Shown piece after piece: positions 10,686 to 20,843 of a stretch of DNA of 26,928 nucleotides; the first letter of the stretch is position 1; each line of letters starts with the position of its first letter. The DNA is from Oppiella nova. Taxonomy: Eukaryota > Arthropoda > Arachnida > Sarcoptiformes > Oppiidae. The DNA is taken from contig CAJPVJ010000378.1 of the NCBI GenBank assembly GCA_905397405.1, positions 1 to 26,928 of the forward strand, given 5' to 3'. The notes under the pieces were generated by a model. That model was not told the DNA's origin. It saw only the letters and a program-made list of their open reading frames with translations, and did not search any database. A program made the position numbers and the translations under genes.

Positions 10686-11747
10686 CTGTTTGGGGTTTTC
10701 ATTGATTTTTGTTTAGTACTGATTATAACAATATTCATGTAATCCTAGACTAGAATTGATTTTCACTATAGTATCTAACAGTATATAACATTTATCATAT
10801 ATTTTAATATAATTGCATATTATCTAATACTATCTTATTTTAATTGAATTGCATATAATTTCGCCTAAATTATTATATTTTATAAATTATGACTAAATTA
10901 TAATAAAAATAGCTAATTATATAAATATAAGTGTAGAAATAGTTAAATAAACTGGCGATTGGTATAATAATAATAATAACAATAATCGCCAGGTTTCCTT
11001 GCTTATTTTTAAAGAGCCCTGACTTCACATATAGTATGGTATATAAAGTGATAATAAGATGGCTTACCCTTCTTGAATCCGGCGGCTCCGGCGGCGCCGA
11101 ATTTGCCTCCCTTTTTGGCGGCGGCACCGGCAGCACCCCCGGCGGCGAAAGCACCCCCAGCCTTACCGAACTTGAATCCCTGGCTCAGACCAAAGGTCTT
11201 GATGGCGCCGAACTTCTTGTTATATCCGGCTCCTCCCACTTTGCCGAACGCACCCTTTTTGAACCCTTTCTTGAAACCGGCGGCAGCGGCACCGGCAGCT
11301 CCAGCCTTACCTCCCTTCTTGAACCCGGCGGCACCAGCGGCGCCTCCCGCAGCAAACCCTCCCTTTTTGCCGGCTTTGGCGCCGAAAGCCGCGCCCGCCT
11401 TAGCTCCGGCTTTAGCCCCAGCGGCGCCTCCTTTCGCGAACTTAGCGCCGGCTGCGGCCGCACCACCCGCTGCCTTACCGGCGCCGCCCGTCTCGGCCAC
11501 AGCCAAGTCCTGCTCCGACGCACTCGACTCGAGATCGTCGTCTAACTCATCCGAGTATAGGCTCTCATCCGCACAAATGGCACTGAATAACAGTCCGAAA
11601 ACCAACTGTCCGTTTGGAGTGTAGGATAAGAAATAAAGAGGTATTAGTTTACTATTGAAACACAATTCTAGTCATAAACACCAAATTATATTAGGTTTCA
11701 TAAAAAATAAAACTTATTTTCATTACCAGAGTTAACAGATTTTTCAT
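10525..11747 (-). CDS. Gene 2: secreted Gly/Ala/Lys-rich protein with acidic leader (239 aa, three exons)
   Basis: Exons 11727-11747, 11068-11605 and 10525-10685 join with phases 0 and 1 to give 239 residues ending in LIG. Residues 1-19 (MKNLLTLLVFGLLFSAICA) are a textbook signal peptide. Residues 20-45 are strongly acidic (DELDDDLE). Residues 47-239 are almost entirely Gly, Ala, Lys and Phe, with GFKKG and GAKAG repeats and no Cys, Pro or Trp. A less repetitive core at about 131-156 contains YNKKFG and GFKFGKA. The acidic-then-cationic plan and secretion suggest an extracellular structural, coat or adhesive polypeptide, but I do not recognise a family. KA-rich stretches recall elastin cross-link regions only in composition. 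Gene 3 is a paralogue on the same strand. A TATA/initiator pair lies upstream. Confidence 0.85.
11068..11605 (-). CDS. Gene 2 exon 2 (main exon)
   Basis: The acceptor CCAAACGGACAG precedes TTG GTT TTC, which continues the signal peptide in phase 0. The donor is AAGAAGG followed by GTAAGCC, leaving phase 1. The exon encodes the end of the signal peptide, the acidic segment, most Gly/Ala/Lys repeats and the conserved core. The open frame runs past both splice sites, but the flanks are AT-rich and not repeat-like. Confidence 0.85.
11727..11747 (-). CDS. Gene 2 exon 1 (MKNLLTL)
   Basis: ATG AAA AAT CTG TTA ACT CTG ends at a GTAATG donor in phase 0. Joined to exon 2 after a 121-nt intron it makes a complete, cleavable signal peptide that neither exon encodes alone. 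That fit is the main support, together with the TATA/initiator pair 66-96 nt upstream. Confidence 0.8.
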
Positions 11748-11810
11748 TTTTTGTATTTAATATAAGTGAACACTTTTTTCAAACTGATCGGAGTACACAA
11801 TGCGAGTGAT

Positions 11811-11843
11811 AATGAATTTCTATTTTCACAGATCCTTTATATA
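11811..11843 (-). promoter_or_regulatory. Core promoter of gene 2 (TATA box and initiator)
   Basis: On the minus strand TATATAAAGG (11843-11834) is followed 30 nt later by TCATTA with its A at 11813, close to the arthropod initiator consensus TCAKTY. The predicted 5'-UTR is 66 nt. A further TCAGTT lies about 25 nt downstream and is an alternative start site. Confidence 0.65.
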
Positions 11844-12319
11844 GTGAATTTAAAAACATAATTAGCTCATAATTTGCCAATGATTAGCGTTCAGACTATT
11901 TTCTATACAGTTTACGTTATATGAACAAATTTATTATATCGTATTGTACAGTATATTAGAGTATTGGTATAATAGTATGAACTTGAAATTTTAAATGTTC
12001 ACTAAACCTAAAATCCGTTTCTGTCCCACCGTTTGGCCTTTAATAGTATAATGTATACGAAATATGTTGTATTTATTTTATTAAAGCATAAGTGATAACA
12101 AAAAATAATTCACTCAAAGGTAAAGAATTTCTATTATGATTATGAATGAAAGTCTCACAAAATTGTCTTTAATTTTAATGAATGAACGGATGATAGCTAT
12201 AACTTATAAGTGTTTTGAAAGAATTTTAATAGTATTTCCTACTCTTAAATTTGTCTACATTTTACATTTTTCAATGATTTTTTACCATAAATTCTTGGAA
12301 ATGGAAATGAAAGTGTATT

Positions 12320-12320
12320 T

Positions 12321-12366
<46 letters not shown>
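12320..12366. repeat. Compound (TG)n(GA)n microsatellite
   Basis: About 13 TG units run directly into about 11 GA units. Confidence 0.95.
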
Positions 12367-12368
<2 letters not shown>

Positions 12369-14384
12369 TGAGAATTTTGATATCTGTTTCCTATATCTCT
12401 TTATCTCTTATTAAATAGAAAATTATAGAATGAATGCATGTTTTGTCAAAAGTAATTCAAAAAAATAGATATAATATTTCACATGTCTAGCCGTTACTCC
12501 TTTAAAATTTTTTGAATGAGATTATGATTAAATATCCGGATGTTAGGAAGTACATAATACTTTAAGTAAACTATTATAATAGAATTGGTTTAATTTAAAC
12601 TATATATTGAATATTTATATTTATAAATTAAATTTATTATTTTTAAATTGATACAAAACAGACATAAATAAAAATTTCATAAAATGTGATTCCAGTTTAA
12701 TAGAGAATTTTAACTATTTATTTATATTTTGTTTTGAATAAGTTACGAATGTTTATATTTGAAGGCTTTTCTAATGAACTTTAAAACAAATAATTGATTT
12801 CTCTTAATTGACAAGTCATGGCAATTGAAGTTTAATTGTGTTATATAATAAATTATAATATTGAGAATAGTTTTGTTATTGATATACTGTATTCATAAAT
12901 GAATTTATATCTAAAAGCTTACAATTTGCATCCTATTCCTGAGATCTCACATAAATATACTAATATTTTTAATAATAATTAATAATTCTAGTAATTTTGT
13001 TATTCTGAAATATTTTTTCTAACTCATATTTTTACAACACTTAAAAAGATTTAATATAATTTATAAATTTACTTTCACTCATCTATCCATTGAATCCATT
13101 TAATTATATTTTCAAATACATGTATTAAAAATAATCCCAAGAAATGAATGAAATTACTAAAAATGTTTTCTGAAGATCTCTAAACCAATTGTATGACTGC
13201 AAAAATTACATAAAGTATATGTAAAACGGATGCGATTTAGTGTTGCACAGGTAGGCTGCATGTAAGTGTCCTCTCATATCAATTTAAATTAAAAACCCAT
13301 TATTTTAAAGATATTTCTAAAAAATAGTACTTATGTTAGAAAAATGTTTATTAACCGATATTATACTATTCGATAAGTATTTAATATAGTATTTTTGGGA
13401 TCAAACATTTCACGATAAATATTTGTACATTCAGTATATTAAGCATAAGTATGTACTATACATAATGAGAGCACTGGTATCACAGGTATTATATAATATA
13501 CAAAGCGCTGAAAGGCAATGGCATTAATAAAATAATAAGTAGTAGAAAGGGGTTAATGATCTTGAAAATAGATTGCTATAAACCTTTTATAAGATACTTT
13601 TAAAGTTTTCATAATATTATTAATATATTGAATTTTATATTAACGTATTTTAAATAATAATGAAATGTTAATTAATTTATTATTTTGTGAAATAAAATCA
13701 TTAAATAAACAATATATTAATTGTTTCTTAATTAATACTTGAAAGCTATAAATGGGTTGACAATGGGTTGTGTACTAGTATTAATCACCAATAACACTCT
13801 TATAATATTTTTTCTTTATTATAAATTGTTCTAGTTGATTGTAATATATTATATTAATCTAAATAGAAATTGCTAAACTAAATGATAGTAATATATTTAA
13901 TATTAAAAGAAAAATTTATAAAAATAATAATAAATTGTACAGAACTGTACAGAAAATTGTAAAATCTTGTGATTGAAAAATATTTCATAACAAATTCAAC
14001 TAAATTTTTTGCAATATTAAAATATTACTGAGAAATGTCTTCATTAAATTTTTTAGTTATATAAAGTGAAAGTAATACTTATTATTTCTTTCTTTGAATT
14101 TAGTGTGAATTAATATATTAAAAATCAATTGGATTAAGTTGAACAAATATGTATAGTTTATATTAATATGGTAGAAAATACATTTGTCTCAACTTATGTA
14201 AGAAAAGTAAACTTTTTTATTTACTTTTATTTCTCTTATGAAATAAACTGTATGATAAGTGCATTTCCAATGTGATTTAATTATGGATTTACATAAAGTA
14301 TATGATTTAACATGTCTTATTTTTATGTTAAGTGCTATGGTACGTTTAAAAGCAATATTTAATGGGATATACAGTAATCAAATC

Positions 14385-14410
<26 letters not shown>
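14385..14410. repeat. (GA)13 microsatellite
   Basis: Perfect GA run, preceded by AATC and followed by GGGAGTG. Confidence 0.95.
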
Positions 14411-14415
<5 letters not shown>

Positions 14416-16660
14416 TGATTTGAGTGTCATTTGTGTATTGATTTATAAATGTAAGACTTTATTTACTCGTAATATTAGTGAGAAAATCTTAAGCCTAATT
14501 CATACATGTTTACTATTATTGTGAATAAGTTATTCAGAATAACACAGTACAGTATTCTTTCTGTAAAAACTAAATAACAAAATAAGTCGACAATAAAATT
14601 GAATACAATATATGTCATTATTTTTTGTGTCCATTGAATACACATTTTCTTTATAGGGAAAAATGTATTTTATTAAAATTGAGCTCTCAATCAGCTTTTC
14701 TCTCTCTATCTGTTGACTTGCAGTTCTCGTTAATACTATTTTATAGAGCAAAGTGCTCGACAGTCAGTATAACACAATCAACTAAATTACAATCTTGACT
14801 TTATATTTATTTTTATATCCATTCAATTTCTCTGAATCATACAATCATCCAATGTATGCAAAGCAACGTTTCTACAAAATACACTGCTATTTGTATCTCA
14901 TATTTTATATACATAATATTGCATGTATTGTATGATATAACAAGATGACATACACCTAAAAATATCGTATAATATCAGTGTTAGTTCAATGAGAATAAAT
15001 CATTGTTTCTCTATCACAGTTCAATTACAGAGTTCTGTTAACTGATAAATAAGTGAATAGATAATAAAGATTACATGATATATTTATTAGGATTTTAATC
15101 TGGTCTATAATCTGTGAATGAAACTTACCTTAATTTATTAATTATATGAAAAACTAACCTAGTTCCTTGTGCTGAAATGAAATATCTTTTCATTTACATT
15201 TCATAATTGTCTCACACCTCCCACTACCTCTCATTTCATAATTATGACATTCTTTCTAAATTTAGAGTATTATTAAAATTCTTTGTGAAATGCAATTATT
15301 ACTAATGAGAAACTTCTAGGGCATTATCAAAATATTAAATTGTACCTAGTAACTTATTGAGCCTAAATAGAGACTCCCAGTCCGGAAGAGAATATGCAAA
15401 TTTTCTTAAATATGGAATTCAGTATTTATGTAATTAAAGGATATAAAGGGAATCCCTTCACTAAAACCATAATAAGTTATTAAAAGATAAGTGAAAGTTG
15501 GAAATGTAAGTGTTTGCAATTCATTTAATGCATTAACACTATTTTTGACATCAAATTCTTTGTGTATTAAAATAATAAGGTAAATAATAGAAATGACTTA
15601 CATTTTTCAACAAAATTTACGGTATATAAGTCTACCGGTGCGCCTGTGAGTGTGTGGTGCCTTTGTATGCCAGGGCCGTCATGATCTGATGGTTTTGCCA
15701 AATAATTGTTTGCAAAATAAATATAATTTTGTGTTTCCTTTGGAAACTGTTTTTTCGTAGGAAAAGTAAAACATTTTTGTCTCTAAAATTACAGATTTTG
15801 GTGTCAAATAGATTTCCCTAAACAACGAAATAAGTCTCAAATGCAAACAAAGATATTGTTGAAGATATACATTTTTAGAAAGTAAATACTTTTTATTTAA
15901 GTTTTATTATAACAATTTAATATATTTTATACAAATGTAACATAAAGTATACAAAGTTATCTTTGGTATAGTAAGACTACCAGTCTGTATTATTAATAAG
16001 ATTAAGTACTGAAAATATTTACCGATTATTTTGAAGATTTCAATTATTATTTAAAACTATTAAATGAATTTCCACTAAATTCCTAAAACTTTGAAAACAA
16101 TCCTCACATACAATATATTCTGTGACAATAATTCAATTAGTATCATTCAGTTATTCTTTAACAGTATTAATGTTATTTGTAGTCAAATACTAATATTAAA
16201 CAGACTTGAAACCCATTATTTGAAATGTTTTTACAGATATAAATAATCTTTAATATAATATTACTTAGGTTTCGGAAAAATAATATCAGTTTAAAAATTA
16301 TAAAATAATTCAATAAATTGTCTATTTTTATTTAAAAGTGCTTTTAATTTCAAAGTAGGATAGGTTTTCAAAAACAGCCGATATTTTAAAGGTTATAAAT
16401 ATCATATAATGAAACATCTTTCCGAGAATTATAAAAATGCAATACATTTTTAATTTAATGTTTTCATCCGCATATTTTAAAATTATTTATAAACTTTTTA
16501 ATAAAATATTAATATTATGCATAATCAAGCATAAATATATTTTCTCGGTACAATGCGTTCATATAAAATAGGTAAAATTATATTTACTCAAGTGTATTTT
16601 AGTAGCTTATCGGCAATTTTGAAAAATAAATAGAAATAGAATTTATGATAGATATTCATA

Positions 16661-16813
16661 TACCCTGAATATCGGGAGATTGTACACATCGGCGTATAGT
16701 ACGCATTCAATAATTACCGAAAAATCATGTTTTTTGCTCGTATAATACGCATCCGGCGTATAGTACGCATAGATTTTGAAAATAAATATAAGCCTAAAAA
16801 TGTTTTAAATATG
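16661..16813. repeat. Left-end module, copy 1 (153 bp)
   Basis: Nearly identical to 17002-17154, with about four mismatches and no indel over 153 bp. It contains the terminal inverted repeat and two CGGCGTATAGTACGC iterons. Confidence 0.9.
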
Positions 16814-17001
16814 AATAATAAAAATTTAAAGTAAGGATAAGAAAACATTTCAATAGATTTTCACTCATATCAACAATAATTTAAATAAAATAGCGAAATA
16901 ATAACGAAGTAATATCGACTCAAAATATTATTTGACTTCTCCTTTACTCCCACTTTCATGTCATTAAATCTTTCATCAAAAAAACGAAAAGAAAATTTGA
17001 T

Positions 17002-17154
17002 TACCCTGATTATCGGGAGATTGTACGCGTCGGCGTATAGTACGCATTCAATAATTACCGAAAAATCATGTTTTTTGCTCGTATAATACGCATCCGGCGT
17101 ATAGTACGCATAGATTTTGAAAATAAATATAAGCCTAAAAATGTTTTAAATATG
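17002..17154. repeat. Left-end module, copy 2 (153 bp)
   Basis: Direct copy of 16661-16813. Its terminus TACCCTGATTATCGGGAGAT also pairs with the right end, and the pairing extends through GTACGCGT (27 of 29 positions). A shorter 509-bp element, 17002-17510, is therefore equally possible, with the outer module added by nested insertion or internal duplication. Confidence 0.9.
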
Positions 17155-17510
17155 GTACATTACTTCAAAATGTCATAATAATTAATATATAATTTAATTA
17201 ACAGTTGACAGAAATTGAAGATTTGATCATTTTTAAGTGATTACCATTATAAATGCTAAATTAATGATTTTATTTTCATGAAAATGATCAAACCTTAAAT
17301 ATATAATATTTGACATAAGCTAGAGATAATAAGATGGCTGATTAATATCATTTATAAAAGTTTCAAATTAAGAATTTAAAAATATTTAGAAAATAATAAA
17401 AATTTGCTCAGATAATACGCATCCGGCGTATAGTACGCCCCTTAATATTTTTCATAAAAATCACTTTTTTTCTCGTATAATACGCGTACTATCTCCCGAT
17501 ATTCAGGGTA

Positions 17511-18188
17511 AATTTATTTGTATGGTACAATAAGGATCTGTTTAAATAGTAATGTTTAAATTGTTTAACGTGTATAGATTTTATGGTTTATAGTCAATTA
17601 TAAATAATTTGTAAACAAATATAAATAATATTTAATTTAGTATAGAAAATATTTTTATCTGAATAAAAAGTTTTACATAGTATATAGAAATAAAGTGTAT
17701 TTTTCTAATATTTGTCTAAAAATTGCATTCAAACCAATGTAAATAGATAAAACAAATTATTGATCAAGGTTTATAGAAATATCAATTTATGAAAATAATT
17801 CCTACGCTAATATCTTATATTTAATATTTATTGAGGCGGATTTATGTTATACAAGAGTTTTTAAAAAATAAAATTTCGATATAAAAGCATTTTAGATTGG
17901 ATTTTCAAGAATTTTAATATAAAATAAAATTGCTTCACATTTCTACATACTAAATGTAATGTATTATATGCATGTTTTACTTTTGCTTTTTAACAGGAAT
18001 TATCAACTTAAATATAATAAAACAAATAACATTAAGAATATAATGTACTTTTCTCACAATAATTGTATTTTCAATTAAATTCAAGTTTAAGGCTATGTTT
18101 TCACAAAAAAGCAAAAGACTTTGAGAAATATGTATAAATATTGATTCCTATTTTGAATAGTTTAGATTTAATAATAAATTTTTAAATA
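17511..18188. other. AT-rich region downstream of gene 3
   Basis: No gene seen. It holds possible poly(A) signals for gene 3 on the minus strand (AATAAA at 17827-17832, ATTAAA variants nearer the stop). Confidence 0.5.
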
Positions 18189-18194
18189 TTTAAT
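18189..18194 (-). terminator. Candidate poly(A) signal for gene 3
   Basis: ATTAAA variant on the minus strand, 57 nt beyond the stop codon. A canonical AATAAA occurs only about 420 nt beyond the stop, at 17827-17832. The choice cannot be settled from sequence. Confidence 0.25.
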
Positions 18195-18250
18195 TCAAAA
18201 TAATTATACTTATAATTAAATGAATAATCGCTTATATTGCAAAAACCCAA

Positions 18251-18402
18251 TTATCCGATTAACTTTTTGGCGCCGACACCCCCTTTCTTAGTGCCCACTT
18301 TAGCCCCTGTGGCGCCCCCTTTGGCGAACTTAGCGGCTCCCGAAGCGAAACCCTTTTTGCCTTTCTTGACCCCTCCCGCCGTTGCAAACGCTTTCTTTCC
18401 AG
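18251..18402 (-). CDS. Gene 3 exon 4 (C-terminal)
   Basis: The acceptor GTACAATAG precedes CTGGAAAG, and its first two bases complete an Ala codon after the phase-1 donor of exon 3. It encodes GKKAFATAGG and further Lys/Gly repeats ending GAKKLIG, then TAA at 18251-18253. Confidence 0.85.
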
Positions 18403-19712
18403 CTATTGTACACATAATTGTAATCAATTTTATTATAATTATTTTATCCAAATTCATTTTTGCTTTTATTCACAACAATTTCTCACATTTCCAAACTATA
18501 ATATACCGTAACACTCATTTTAATCCCCATACACCAAGAATATAGAACTAATAAACACCAAGAACTTTTTATTCAAAATAAACCACTATTGAGATTAGGT
18601 TAAATAAATATTGTTATATTTCATTAATTGAAATACAAATTGATTTAATTAGATATTCACTTAAGACTAATTTTAATTTATAGCTTCATATACCGACTAT
18701 TTCTAGAAATACTGTCATTATTTGTATTAATTTGTGTTTTTACATTTAAATTAAACTTTTTAATAATACTAATTATTATACGAATGTAAAACTTCTTACC
18801 TTTGGCTCCCTTTTTAAATGCTTTGGCACCGGCAGCCCCTGCCTTTCCAACCTTTTTGCCTATTGATTGCCAATAAATTGGGTATAAGTTATTTAACATT
18901 ATTTCAATATAATAGCAAATTCTCATTATTTATTATCAATAAAAAAGATATAATTAATTTAATTAAACAATTATACGGTTAATGGTACTGTGAATGGTCT
19001 TACCAAAAGCACCGGCAGCTCCACCGGCAGCACCAAAGCCCTTAGCCTTTCCAAACTTGAAGCCCTTAGACATACCAAACTTCTTAACGGTGCCAAACTT
19101 TTTAGCGTAGGCGGCGCCTCCCAGCTTCTTGAAGCCTCCCTTTTTGCCAAACTTCTTGAATTTGCCCCCTTTAGCGGCGAACGCCTTACCCTTTTTGAAC
19201 GCCTTCTTACCGGCAGCGCCGGCAGCTTTTCCCGCAGCAAATCCCTTCTTTTTGCCCCCTTTGGCGACTCCCGCGGCAAACCCCTTCTTCCCGCCTTTAA
19301 CCCCTTTGGCGCCGCCCTTCTTGAATGCGGTCTTCCCTGTGCCCACAAAAGCCTTACCCCCACCGCCGCCACCCGTGGCCGCCATCACTAAGTCGACGGT
19401 TGAGTCCGAGCCCTCCAACTCCTGGTTGCCGTACGTGTCGTCGTCATCGATGGCTAAGTCTCGCAAATGTTTGCTATTAAGGCTTTCCTTCACTTCTGTC
19501 GTTTCGGTCGTATTATTGAGTTTGGGATCAATTTCTTGGGCACAGATTTTGGGCAATAGAGCGCCCGTCAGGAGGAATGTGTGGATCAGTAGCTGTGGTT
19601 AAGCACATGGTTATAGAAATAGTCAATTTATTTATTCATAAACATTACATAATTTATTAATCACACAAATCTTTAGTAATAAATATAATTTACTCACAGT
19701 TTTTATAAACAT
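18251..19712 (-). CDS. Gene 3: secreted Gly/Lys/Ala-rich protein with acidic leader (271 aa, four exons), paralogue of gene 2
   Basis: Exons 19698-19712, 19004-19592, 18800-18859 and 18251-18402 join with phases 0, 1, 1 to give 271 residues. Residues 1-23 form a signal peptide split by the first intron (MFIKT, then LLIHTFLLTGALLPKICA). Residues 24-78 are acidic and Thr/Ser-rich, with two overlapping N-glycosylation sequons (Asn31, Asn32) and an IDDDD cluster. From residue 79 on it is Gly, Lys, Ala and Phe with many KK pairs and no cysteine. The core at 163-188 matches gene 2 (YAKKFG ... FGMSKGFKFGKA) and the protein ends KKLIG. It is more lysine-rich than gene 2. Secretion is well supported; role unknown, with extracellular matrix, coat or adhesive inferred from composition. 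TATA and a perfect initiator lie upstream. Confidence 0.88.
18800..18859 (-). CDS. Gene 3 exon 3 (60 nt, symmetric phase 1-1)
   Basis: The acceptor is GCAATCAATAG and the donor is CCAAAG followed by GTAAGAAG. It encodes 19 full residues (KKVGKAGAAGAKAFKKGAK) with split Gly/Ala codons at the ends. Because it is 60 nt with the same phase at both ends it could be skipped without a frame change. No separate equivalent exists in gene 2. Confidence 0.85.
19004..19592 (-). CDS. Gene 3 exon 2 (main exon)
   Basis: The acceptor GCTTAACCACAG precedes CTACTGATCC in phase 0, giving LLIHTFLLTG. The donor is GCTTTTG followed by GTAAGACC, leaving phase 1 exactly as in gene 2 exon 2. It encodes the rest of the signal peptide, the acidic segment, the Lys/Gly repeats and the conserved core. 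The frame would also open at an internal TTG (19554-19556), but that is not the start. Confidence 0.88.
19698..19712 (-). CDS. Gene 3 exon 1 (MFIKT)
   Basis: ATG TTT ATA AAA ACT is followed by the donor GTGAGTAAA, phase 0. The 105-nt intron to 19592 is removed to complete the signal peptide. The layout is the same as in gene 2. Confidence 0.82.
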
Positions 19713-19847
19713 TGTTACAACTAACTTATTTAAATCCCTTATGAATAAATTATGAGAGTTTTATTAATATGAAATCTATAAACATAAGATAAAATGTATA
19801 TTTATGATTACAAATGATATCTGTTTCAATAAAAATGAATTTCATTT

Positions 19848-19878
19848 GAATGAAACCTTTTGCTCTAATTTTTATATA
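19848..19878 (-). promoter_or_regulatory. Core promoter of gene 3 (TATA box and initiator)
   Basis: On the minus strand TATATAAAAA begins at 19878 and TCATTC, an exact match to the arthropod initiator TCAKTY, has its A at 19851, 27 nt from the first T. The predicted 5'-UTR is about 139 nt with no obvious intron. Confidence 0.7.
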
Positions 19879-20384
19879 AGAGTAAAGTTTGTCTTCAAAA
19901 GGATTTTTTGTTTAATATGTATTTAATAATTATATTTCGACCAAAACCTTCAAATTTGGCGTAGATTTGCATAATTTTTGTTTATTTCTTAAGGGAAAGT
20001 ATATTTCCAATTGTTTAATGACTTTTTCTTAGTTTTTACTGTTACTTTTATGTATAGGAAATTGGTTTCAAATTTATACGCAAATTAAAATCAATTAATT
20101 TAAGTACATTATGTATTAAATCATTATATAATAATAAGCATAATTTATTTTGTCGGCTCTCACTTTTCTGTCTGTGGTTTGAATGATGTCTAATATCCGG
20201 TAATGAAATGTACGTAAATCTACCACTTATTATACTAGTTAGTACAGTACATTACAGTAACACCTTTTTTCATATAAAATATTTTGTTTACGAATTCTGT
20301 ACAATAATTTTCATTTTATCTGTCATTTGTTCATGGTACTCTATTATGTTTCACAACTCTATATTATGTTTTAAACATTCATTT
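19879..20384. other. AT-rich upstream region of gene 3
   Basis: No gene supported. The 79-codon frame at 20208-20447 runs into the repeat block and has AT-driven composition. Enhancers of gene 3 would be expected here, but no specific motif stands out. Confidence 0.45.
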
Positions 20385-20843
20385 AATATTTTTTTAAAGT
20401 TATTTTTAATTTATTATCAATATTTTTGTAGGTTTCATGGGATTTAATATCAAATCGTTATCAACATTAAAATATAAATTAAATTATATTTTGATGAGGG
20501 GATGTGTTTGCATTTTGTCTCATATATAAAAAGCTTTTGAAATTCTGTTTATGTGTGATAAAATGATTATTTACCTATGACATATTTATCACAAATTTTT
20601 CGATAACATGTATTGTGCAAATTAGTAAATATCCTGTCTTAAAGTAACCTCAAATCAGTCAATGGGTTAATATTATATTATATGAAAGGATATAATTTAT
20701 TTAAATATATTCATTATAAAATGTCTATATTTACTTTTTTAAAAGGATATTCTCTACGTTGAATTCATTCAGTCATTCATATTTGATTCACAATTATTAG
20801 GAAATATATTATATATTAGTATTTATTCTGTGCAATTGTTTTT
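20385..20843 (+). repeat. Left arm of a long inverted repeat (~460 bp)
   Basis: This segment recurs as its reverse complement at 25994-26465 with roughly 95% identity and small indels. Similarity starts at AATATTTTTTTAAAG and stops abruptly after GCAATTGTTTTT. The arms are 5.1 kb apart as assembled, or about 2.8 kb if the internal duplication is an assembly artefact. No target-site duplication is evident. Confidence 0.8.

Larger units (their letters stand above)
11844..16660. other. AT-rich gene desert
   Basis: No supported gene in 4.8 kb. The contents are two microsatellites, abundant A/T tracts and one small GC-richer patch at about 15617-15695 with a TATATAAG. The short open frames here (for example 12136-12414, which runs through the TG/GA microsatellite) look like by-products of composition. 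Confidence 0.6.
16661..17510. mobile_element. TA-flanked terminal-inverted-repeat element, non-autonomous (850 bp)
   Basis: The first 20 bases, TACCCTGAATATCGGGAGAT, are the exact reverse complement of the last 20 (17491-17510). If the outer TA is the duplicated target, the element is CCCTGAATATCGGGAGAT...ATCTCCCGATATTCAGGG, as in the Tc1/mariner/pogo group; that superfamily assignment is inference. There is no transposase frame, so it would be non-autonomous. The interior carries five copies of CGGCGTATAGTACGC (16690, 16754, 17031, 17095, 17424) and three exact TCGTATAATACGC (16738, 17079, 17473). A second left end lies inside at 17002. Confidence 0.75.

Noticed and set aside
11073-11624. 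Long Pro/Ala-rich frame on the plus strand opposite gene 2
   Set aside because: It is the antisense shadow of Gly/Ala/Lys codons. Gene 2 on the minus strand has a signal peptide, splice sites and a promoter; the plus frame has none of these.
12136-12414. 92-codon frame with ATG start
   Set aside because: It is AT-driven and runs through a TG/GA microsatellite, giving meaningless CVCVCV and RERERE runs.
16690-17438. Regularly recurring CGGCGTATAGTACGC considered as a CRISPR-like array
   Set aside because: Spacing is irregular, spacers are themselves duplicated, the genome is eukaryotic and the copies lie in a terminal-inverted-repeat element.
19129-19602. Pro/Ala/Leu-rich frame on the plus strand opposite gene 3
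   Set aside because: Antisense shadow of gene 3 for the same reasons.
10525-19712. Lys/Ala/Gly-rich proteins as linker-histone or protamine-like nuclear proteins
   Set aside because: Both have convincing signal peptides built across an intron and an acidic leader, with no winged-helix globular domain. Secretion fits better.
20208-20447. 79-codon hydrophobic frame
   Set aside because: Composition is explained by AT richness; it crosses the boundary of a dispersed repeat and shows no family.
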